Of a stretch of 21,451 nt of DNA, positions 13,897-21,451 are shown in pieces. The stretch lies in NCBI GenBank assembly GCA_947624915.1, contig CANQMF010000012.1:1-21451 (forward strand), read 5' to 3'. Within the stretch, counting starts at the first letter, position 1. Every line of letters begins with the position of its first letter. The translations under genes and the position numbers were made by a program. Origin of the DNA: an uncultured Bacilli bacterium (GTDB lineage: Bacteria; Bacillota_I; Bacilli_A; RF39; UBA660). The notes under the pieces were generated by a model. That model was not told the origin of the DNA and did no database searches. It saw nothing but the letters and a program-made list of their open reading frames with translations.

Positions 13897-15687
13897 CTAT
13901 ACTAACTTTTTTAATTCACTTAATTTATCTTTAAACATTGTTAAAGCCTTTTCAACTGGTTCTTTGGTTGTCATATCAACGCCAGCTTTCTTTAAAATAT
14001 CTAATGGATAAGCCGAACCACCGCTTGATAACATTTCCAGATAAGCATCACGGGCTTCGGTGTTTCCCTTTAATATTTCACTAGCAATAGCTATAGCACT
14101 TGATAACCCTGTTGCATATTTATATACATAAAAAGATGTGTAAAAATGTGGTATACGAGCCCATTCATAACGAATATCATCATCACTAACAACATTATCG
14201 CCGTAATATAATTTATTAAGTTCATAATAAATATTACTAAAATTATCAGCAGTTAATGGCTCATTTTGAACATATTTTTCATGTATTACTTTTTCAAACT
14301 CAGCAAACATCGTTTGCCTAAAGATTGTTGTACGAACTTTCTCTAAAAATTCTGTTAAATATAGTAATTTTTCTTCTTTTGTCTTAGCATTATTATACAA
14401 ATAATCATTCAATAAAACTTCATTTACCGTTGAGGCAATCTCTGCTAAAAAGATAGGATAATTATGATTTATAAAAGATTGATTTTTAGCAGAATAATAA
14501 CTATGCATTGAGTGTCCGAGTTCATGAGCCATAGTACTTACTGATTCGATGGTATCATTGTAGTTTAATAACAAATATGGATATGAGTCAAAACATCCCC
14601 AACTATAAGCCCCAGATTTTTTACCCTTATTAGGATAAATATCAATCCAACGCTCATCAAAAGCTTTCTGTAAATCTTTAAGATATTGTTCTCCTAAAGG
14701 CTTTAAAGCTTCAAAAACCATCTCTTTACCTTCATCAAATGTAACTTTGGGTGTACTACCTTTTACTAAATCAACATACATATCATACATATGCAACTGG
14801 TCCAGTCCAAGTATTTCTTTGCGTAGTTTCATATAATCATACATAGATGGAAGTCCATCATGAACAGATTCAATCAAATTATTATATACATCAATACTAA
14901 TATTATCAGCAAATAAACTTTGTTCTAAAGGACTATTAAAAGAACGGACATCACTATCAAAGAAATTCTCTTTAATATTACCTTTTAAAGCTGCAGCTAT
15001 CGTGTTTTTAAAGTGTTTGAAATAAGCATACATGTGTTCAAAAGCTTCCTTACGAACCCTACGATCTTTACTGCCCATATACTTTGTATAATTACTATTA
15101 GTTAACTCTACTTCATGGCCATCCTCATCTTTAATATTGCCTAAATAAATATCAGCATTATCAAAATTATAGAATACTTCATCACCTGTACCAAAAGCAT
15201 TACTTGCTTTAGCAATAAGCTCTTCTTCTTTTTTGCTCAAAGTATGATCTTTATAACGATATATTTTTTCTAAGTCAAAACGGTAATCGACTAATCTTTC
15301 GTCTTCATCTATATACTTTAAAACCTTTTCATAAGGTGTTTCCAACATCTCTGGTGTTATAAAAGCTAACTTACTATCAATATCTTCACTCACTTTTTCA
15401 AAATGCATCTTAATGTGTTGATACTCATTGTTAGTTGTATCAGTATCACATAATAGATGTGAATATACATACATCTTCATGTTTAAGCGAGCCATAGCTT
15501 CATATACTTGATAAAACTTGTACAAAGTATCACTACTTTCCATTATTTTACCTTGATATGATAAAACTTGCTCTACTAGTTTATCCAACTTAGTAAAATC
15601 TTTTTTATAATCATCCATGTTGTTATATAAAGCACTTAAATCCCACTTATACTTAGCTTCTATATCTTCTCTTTTTTTATTATCCAT
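13897..15687 (-). CDS. pepF: Oligoendopeptidase F (M3B metallopeptidase)
   Basis: PepF is a cytoplasmic zinc peptidase that degrades oligopeptides, such as those released by ATP-dependent proteases. AGGAGATAAC before the ATG at 15687 sets the start (596 aa, the usual size); an in-frame start 8 codons earlier overlaps that site. The zinc motif is HELGH at 388-392 in STMAHELGHSMHSYYS, with the third ligand likely E416 in LAEIASTVNE; this is the M3 family signature. The N-terminal half is the helical lobe that closes over the substrate channel. It sits between dnaK and dnaJ, 12 bp from dnaJ and 50 bp from dnaK with an intervening hairpin, so it should be co-regulated by HrcA. That placement is unusual compared with the standard hrcA-grpE-dnaK-dnaJ order. 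Confidence 0.94.
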   Translation of the reverse strand: MDNKKREDIEAKYKWDLSALYNNMDDYKKDFTKLDKLVEQVLSYQGKIMESSDTLYKFYQVYEAMARLNMKMYVYSHLLCDTDTTNNEYQHIKMHFEKVSEDIDSKLAFITPEMLETPYEKVLKYIDEDERLVDYRFDLEKIYRYKDHTLSKKEEELIAKASNAFGTGDEVFYNFDNADIYLGNIKDEDGHEVELTNSNYTKYMGSKDRRVRKEAFEHMYAYFKHFKNTIAAALKGNIKENFFDSDVRSFNSPLEQSLFADNISIDVYNNLIESVHDGLPSMYDYMKLRKEILGLDQLHMYDMYVDLVKGSTPKVTFDEGKEMVFEALKPLGEQYLKDLQKAFDERWIDIYPNKGKKSGAYSWGCFDSYPYLLLNYNDTIESVSTMAHELGHSMHSYYSAKNQSFINHNYPIFLAEIASTVNEVLLNDYLYNNAKTKEEKLLYLTEFLEKVRTTIFRQTMFAEFEKVIHEKYVQNEPLTADNFSNIYYELNKLYYGDNVVSDDDIRYEWARIPHFYTSFYVYKYATGLSSAIAIASEILKGNTEARDAYLEMLSSGGSAYPLDILKKAGVDMTTKEPVEKALTMFKDKLSELKKLV

Positions 15688-15701
15688 GTTATCTCCTATC
15701 C

Positions 15702-15732
15702 ATAAAAGCAAAGTTCTAGTCTCCTAGAACTT
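15702..15732 (-). terminator. Attenuator-like hairpin between dnaK and pepF
   Basis: The minus strand has AAGTTCTAG/CTAGAACTT, a perfect 9-bp stem around a 4-nt GAGA loop (GNRA), followed by TGCTTTTATG. The U-run is short and interrupted, so it may lower rather than stop transcription into pepF-dnaJ, or protect the upstream dnaK message from 3' decay. Confidence 0.6.
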
Positions 15733-15737
15733 CATGC

Positions 15738-17564
<1,827 letters not shown>

Positions 17565-17573
17565 TCACCTTTC

Positions 17574-18194
17574 CTATTCACTAACTCGTACCATAGCTGT
17601 ACGAATAACTTTATCTTTAAGTAAATAACCCTTTTGTAACACTTCAATTACCATTCCCGGTTTTACCCCTTCTTTTTTCTCTACCATAATGGCATTATGG
17701 TAAACAGGATCAAATGGCTTACTACTACCGTCAATTGGTTTGACATCAAACTTTTCTAATACATTAACCAAATGCGAATAAATCATTTTAAAACCTGTCA
17801 AATAATTTTTTTCTACCTCTGTTAAGGATGAATCATCAGCTAAAATAGCTCTTTCAAAATTATCAATAATAGGTAATAATTCCTTGATCATATCCTCATT
17901 ACAGAATTTTAGCATCCTGTTAATTTCTTCTTCTTTCCGTTTACGATAATTAACCATTTCAGCATCTTTACGAATAAGTTTATCCTCTAATTCACTGATT
18001 TTATTAAAGGCTTCATTTAACTTATCTAAATGCCTCTTATCTCTACTTTTATTATTATGAGAGGCATCATGACTAGCTTTTTCTTGCTTACGCTCTGTTT
18101 TCTCAGACACCTTATTAACATCTTTTTGATTTTCTGATGTTTCACTAACAGCTTCTTTTAACTCTTCCACCATCTCTTGTTTTTCCTCGTTCAT
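17574..18194 (-). CDS. grpE: Nucleotide exchange factor GrpE
   Basis: GrpE releases ADP from DnaK. The 206-aa protein has a charged, disordered N-terminus (1-60, rich in E, K, S), a long coiled-coil dimer helix (about 60-100, KLNEAFNKISELEDKLIRKD), and the C-terminal four-helix and beta domain with the signature NYRKRKEEEINR, LLPIIDNFERA and PFDPVYHNAIMVEKKEGVKP, ending VIRTAMVRVSE. AGGAGGG precedes the ATG, 8 bp after hrcA. Length and signatures are normal. Confidence 0.97.
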   Translation of the reverse strand: MNEEKQEMVEELKEAVSETSENQKDVNKVSEKTERKQEKASHDASHNNKSRDKRHLDKLNEAFNKISELEDKLIRKDAEMVNYRKRKEEEINRMLKFCNEDMIKELLPIIDNFERAILADDSSLTEVEKNYLTGFKMIYSHLVNVLEKFDVKPIDGSSKPFDPVYHNAIMVEKKEGVKPGMVIEVLQKGYLLKDKVIRTAMVRVSE

Positions 18195-18202
18195 AATCCC
18201 TC

Positions 18203-19192
18203 CTACTTATTAATATTTTCCGTTATATAATTAAGCAAAGTAATAACTCGATCATAGTCCATTCGTTTTGGTCCAATCAAAGCAATCGTTCCTTCTTCAC
18301 CATCAATAACATATTTAGACTTAATAACTGTAACATCATCATCAAAGTTATTCTCACTACCTATATATATGTTAACACCATTATCTTTTTCTTGAATTGA
18401 ATTTACAATATCCTTATCTTCAAATTTACTAACTATCTCCCTAATACGATCAGCATCACTAAACTCTGGCTGCTTTAACATATTAACACGTCCTGACATA
18501 TTAACATGATTAATATTCGTAAATTCGTTAAAAGCATTGTAAAAAGCATTGTAAAGAATTTCATGTTGTTCAACATAATTAGAAATAATTGGTTTAACTT
18601 CAAATTCTAGAAAAGAACTAACTTCATCAATAGGTGTTCCTACAATGAGCTTATTTATTAATTCCACTGTTTTACTAACATCATTACTTGACACATGCCC
18701 TTCTAAGTAAATATTTTTATGCTCAACATGTCCCTTATCAGTTACAACGATCGCAACTAAATTATTACTATCAATTGGTATAACTTCTACCTTACTAATC
18801 AAATTATCTTTTGACGATTTTCCCAATACGATAGCCGTATAATTAGTCATCTCTGCAATTATCTCCATGCTCTTTGATATTGCGTCACTTACGGTTAATG
18901 ACTTATTATCCATGATACATTGCAGTTTAAGCATGTCTTCACCTGATAATTTCTTTGGCTCCATAATGTTATCCACATAATAACGATATCCTTTTTCACT
19001 TGGAACACGACCACTTGAGATATGCGTTTTTTCTAAAAGTCCTAATTCTTCTAAAGTACTCATCTCAGCTCTTACAGTAGCACTTGAACAATCAAGTCGT
19101 TCGCAAATGCCTTTTGAACCAATTGGCCTAGCTGTCTGTATGTATTCTTCAATTATCAATTTCAATAAATCTTTTTGTCTTCCTGTAAGCAA
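18203..19192 (-). CDS. hrcA: Heat-inducible repressor HrcA
   Basis: HrcA represses the class I chaperone genes by binding CIRCE and is matured by GroEL. The start codon is TTG, preceded by GAGGTGG and giving the family-typical MLTGRQKDLLKL opening; the product is 329 aa. Residues 1-75 form a winged helix (TARPIGSKGICERLDCSSAT followed by VRAEMSTLEELGLL, wing HISSGRVPSEKGYRYYVD). The rest is the GAF-like and dimerisation region. It is the first gene of the operon, directly downstream of a CIRCE operator, so it represses itself. The weak TTG start could keep repressor levels low relative to DnaK. Confidence 0.96.
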   Translation of the reverse strand: MLTGRQKDLLKLIIEEYIQTARPIGSKGICERLDCSSATVRAEMSTLEELGLLEKTHISSGRVPSEKGYRYYVDNIMEPKKLSGEDMLKLQCIMDNKSLTVSDAISKSMEIIAEMTNYTAIVLGKSSKDNLISKVEVIPIDSNNLVAIVVTDKGHVEHKNIYLEGHVSSNDVSKTVELINKLIVGTPIDEVSSFLEFEVKPIISNYVEQHEILYNAFYNAFNEFTNINHVNMSGRVNMLKQPEFSDADRIREIVSKFEDKDIVNSIQEKDNGVNIYIGSENNFDDDVTVIKSKYVIDGEEGTIALIGPKRMDYDRVITLLNYITENINK

Positions 19193-19207
19193 GTTACCAC
19201 CTCACTT

Positions 19208-19234
19208 TTGGCACACCTTTTCTGCGAGTGCTAA
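19208..19234 (-). promoter_or_regulatory. CIRCE operator of hrcA operon
   Basis: On the minus strand TTAGCACTC, nine bases, then GTGTGCCAA. The left arm is a perfect CIRCE half (TTAGCACTC) and the right arm matches GAGTGCTAA at 7 of 9, with the canonical 9-bp spacer. It covers the predicted transcription start and lies just upstream of the HrcA ribosome-binding site. A further half-site-like TTGGCAC (forward strand 19255-19261) lies in the promoter spacer. Confidence 0.93.
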
Positions 19235-19238
19235 AGAA

Positions 19239-19267
19239 AGTATAACATTATTTTTTGGCACTGTCAA
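19239..19267 (-). promoter_or_regulatory. Sigma-A promoter of hrcA operon
   Basis: On the minus strand TTGACA (19267-19262), exactly 17 bp, then TATACT (19244-19239): 11 of 12 matches to consensus. The start point (near 19232) falls in the CIRCE, so bound HrcA would block initiation. Confidence 0.9.
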
Positions 19268-19330
19268 CATTAATCTGCTAAAAAATTATATTTTCTATCT
19301 ATTCATATTATGAATACATTTGTATAATTA

Positions 19331-19378
19331 CAAACAAAAACTATTGATTTGTATTAAAACAAATTAATAGTTTTGTAA
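19331..19378 (-). terminator. Terminator of the surface-protein gene
   Basis: A long hairpin on the minus strand pairs AAAACTATT with AATAGTTTT and ATTTGT with ACAAAT around one mismatch and a 6-nt loop, with flanking GTAAT/ATTAC complementarity, followed by U-rich TTTGTTTG. It isolates the surface-protein gene from the heat-shock promoter. Confidence 0.85.
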
Positions 19379-21451
19379 TTAACCCGTCACTATAACATAA
19401 GGATTACTTGGTGTTCCATCTCCATCACTATAACTACTAAGAGCTTTTAAAACAATGACAGGTCTCACACCATAAGCATTATTTACGGTATGATATTCAA
19501 TTCGTCCATTATTATATACAACAAAATTACGTGATACGTTTAAGTCAACATAGTCCGCTGACATCGTCCAATAATCTTTACCTGTATGCAAGTAATAATC
19601 ATAATTATTAACATTTAACCCACCTGCATATATTACTTCATCAGACGTTATAAGACCTACAGGATACTTTAATGATCCATTACTTACATTCAACAAATCT
19701 TTATCTGAACAAGCTAAAGTTGGTATTCCACTTTTTCTTCGATGATATGCACTAAAATACAAAGGTACATTGATATCTCCACCATTCGGATTCCAACCAC
19801 TACTAGCAAGCCCTTCATTATAACCCCTATCATTACACCAACCACTATCTTCAAGATATTTAGTATAACTTCTCATATTATGTTCATACCATTCATCCTC
19901 AATATATGTTTTAATAGATGAATTAGATTTATTACTAAACATCTCTTCTAAAGCAGTATCTACATCCTTACCATTTGTTAATGTTATATAATATAATTTT
20001 TCATCATCAATAGAATAAACATAATTAATATTCTCACATGAGTTACTTTCACTAAAACAAGTATAATGATGATTTAATAGCTCCTGATTATTACCAGTAT
20101 AATTATAATTAGATACAATATCTTTTAAGGTGTAAGTTTTGGCATTTGAATCATATTCAAAACTATTGCCATATATAACTCTACTAAATCCAGAAAAGTA
20201 ATAATTACCTGCATTATAAATATAACGTAAATCTTGTGATGAACATATATCTAAAGATGTGTCACTACTACAAACATAATAATCATTATACTTACTGTAG
20301 TTAGTATACCAATCACTCTTTTTTATCGTTATCGTATTTGTTAATAAATAGGTATTATTATCGTTTTCCTTAATTTCTTTACCCAAAATCATAACATTTT
20401 CTTCATCTAATTGTTTTTCATTAGCTAACTTTATAGCATACATATATGTTAAATCCGTACCAACAATGTAATAAACTGTAGAACAACTACTATTAGTACT
20501 GTGGCATGTATAATATCCATTTAATGACTGATAGTCTGACGACCAAGTATGGGCAGAAGCATCGGAGCCAAGGATATATCTACCATTATCATAAGAAACA
20601 GTTGTTGCATAATAAAGTTGACTATTATCGCTCATAGATACCCTATTCAACACATTTGTATTAGTTGGGCTCTTTCTTTGATACGAATATACATCACCAT
20701 ATTTATATCCAACATAAGCAGCTGACACATAGTTATCATTAAATACATATTCTGCAACTTGTGAATTAGCTCCAGTATTATCACATACTTGCTTATCACC
20801 GTCTTCTTTTGGCTTACCATCATATATCAACTTTATGCCACCCGTTTCGGTCGTTCTTATAATCTGCCAACAAAGTTCAGCAAACAAAACATTATTGTTA
20901 TTTATATTTCCACGGTAGTAATAGATAGGATGAAGTTCATTTATTGTACTAGCCATAACATAAACTCCTTGACCATTTGTTGATGAAGATATTTGTTTAA
21001 AATTTATACCTGTTGAACTAGCAACATTATCACTTGCTTGATTATCAGGAACGGCTTGACTTTCTATAGCTGTATATAAAGTTTTTATCTCTTTAAACTC
21101 AAGATTGTTTTGTTTACGTCCAAAATTATGGAAATATCCGACCATATTATATTTATTTGTAAAAGTTACTTTATAATCATCACCTGCTGTCACATGTAAT
21201 ACACCTTTATTACTATCTAAACTTCCACTCACTTCTTTAATACTATATTCTTGGGGTACTACTTCTTCAATTGTATAATCATTAGCTAATACTCTGATAC
21301 TTTTACATTCATCACGTTTTAGTACTAACCATGTATCATATCCTGTCCCTGTTATATGAAATTGAAAAAGATCCCCATTACTTACTCCATCTACTTCTTT
21401 ACATACGGTTATTCTAGATACGGTCTTAAAACTATCTGTTGCTTTATATTC
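19379..21451 (-). CDS. Large surface protein, 3' part (N-terminus outside window)
   Basis: The frame is open to the right edge: 690 codons are visible and the true start lies beyond 21451. The first part looks like beta-sandwich prealbumin/Cna-B-like domains (TVCKEVDGVSNGDLFQFHIT, then TIEEVVPQEYSIKEVSGSLD, then DDYKVTFTNKY). Next is a module with HPIYYYRGNINNNNVLFAEL and CWQIIRTTETGGIKLIYDG, a pattern I associate with large surface proteins of uncultured gut Bacilli. Three repeats follow with the core Y-x-C-x-S-xxx-SC-xxxxx-Y (near 20490, 20270 and 20050). The end is DYWTMSADYVDLN...YGVRPVIVLKALS...GDGTPSNPYVIVTG. No LPxTG or C-terminal membrane anchor is present, so it may be secreted or held by the unseen N-terminal part. 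Many asparagines and tyrosines fit a lineage-specific, probably extracellular, adhesin-like protein; ligand unknown. Confidence 0.85.
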   Translation of the reverse strand, partial: EYKATDSFKTVSRITVCKEVDGVSNGDLFQFHITGTGYDTWLVLKRDECKSIRVLANDYTIEEVVPQEYSIKEVSGSLDSNKGVLHVTAGDDYKVTFTNKYNMVGYFHNFGRKQNNLEFKEIKTLYTAIESQAVPDNQASDNVASSTGINFKQISSSTNGQGVYVMASTINELHPIYYYRGNINNNNVLFAELCWQIIRTTETGGIKLIYDGKPKEDGDKQVCDNTGANSQVAEYVFNDNYVSAAYVGYKYGDVYSYQRKSPTNTNVLNRVSMSDNSQLYYATTVSYDNGRYILGSDASAHTWSSDYQSLNGYYTCHSTNSSCSTVYYIVGTDLTYMYAIKLANEKQLDEENVMILGKEIKENDNNTYLLTNTITIKKSDWYTNYSKYNDYYVCSSDTSLDICSSQDLRYIYNAGNYYFSGFSRVIYGNSFEYDSNAKTYTLKDIVSNYNYTGNNQELLNHHYTCFSESNSCENINYVYSIDDEKLYYITLTNGKDVDTALEEMFSNKSNSSIKTYIEDEWYEHNMRSYTKYLEDSGWCNDRGYNEGLASSGWNPNGGDINVPLYFSAYHRRKSGIPTLACSDKDLLNVSNGSLKYPVGLITSDEVIYAGGLNVNNYDYYLHTGKDYWTMSADYVDLNVSRNFVVYNNGRIEYHTVNNAYGVRPVIVLKALSSYSDGDGTPSNPYVIVTG

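Overview
The window is AT-rich DNA from a spore-forming, low-GC Bacillota. The chaperone, DNA-repair and sporulation genes, the Shine-Dalgarno sites, sigma-A-type promoters and CIRCE operator all fit the class Bacilli. Its compact proteins, a tmRNA tag ending in -LAFA, and a cysteine-rich surface protein ending in a 'YWTMS...YGVRPVI.LK' module suggest an uncultured gut lineage near Erysipelotrichia or RF39-type Bacilli; this placement is inference. The genetic code looks standard: TGA is used as a stop and tryptophan is TGG.

Nearly every gene lies on the minus strand, so transcription runs right to left. At the right edge is the 3' part of a large surface-protein gene (19379 to beyond 21451), closed by a strong terminator. 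Next comes the class I heat-shock operon hrcA-grpE-dnaK-pepF-dnaJ (12763-19192). It starts from a sigma-A promoter (TTGACA-17-TATACT) over a CIRCE operator, and an oligoendopeptidase F gene sits between dnaK and dnaJ. A small membrane-protein gene and the HU gene follow, then a two-gene unit of unknown function (496-aa membrane-anchored acidic protein and 82-aa protein).

A 510-bp stretch at 9773-10282 has no intact gene but holds frame-broken coding remnants. Left of it are cca, a secreted protein resembling a metallo-beta-lactamase fold that has lost its metal ligands, dnaD-nth, and lon followed by an orphan 243-aa gene.

The left part is sporulation-related. A compact spoVID overlaps a ysxE-like coat pseudokinase gene and is preceded by a sigma-E-like promoter with an exact CATACAAT -10. 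yabG (coat protease) is translationally coupled to veg. A small Phe-rich membrane ORF is the only plus-strand gene candidate. ssrA (tmRNA) follows veg, with its promoter reaching into the 3' end of veg. The last 300 bp contain a broken coding fragment and a hairpin.

Themes: protein quality control (HrcA-regulated DnaK system, Lon, PepF, tmRNA), RNA and DNA maintenance (CCA-adding enzyme, Nth, DnaD, HU) and spore-coat assembly (SpoVID, YsxE, YabG). No CRISPR array, rRNA, tRNA or intact mobile element was seen. The least explained items are the 243-aa gene, the 496/82-aa pair, the degenerate MBL-like protein, the small membrane proteins and the G in the tmRNA T-loop.
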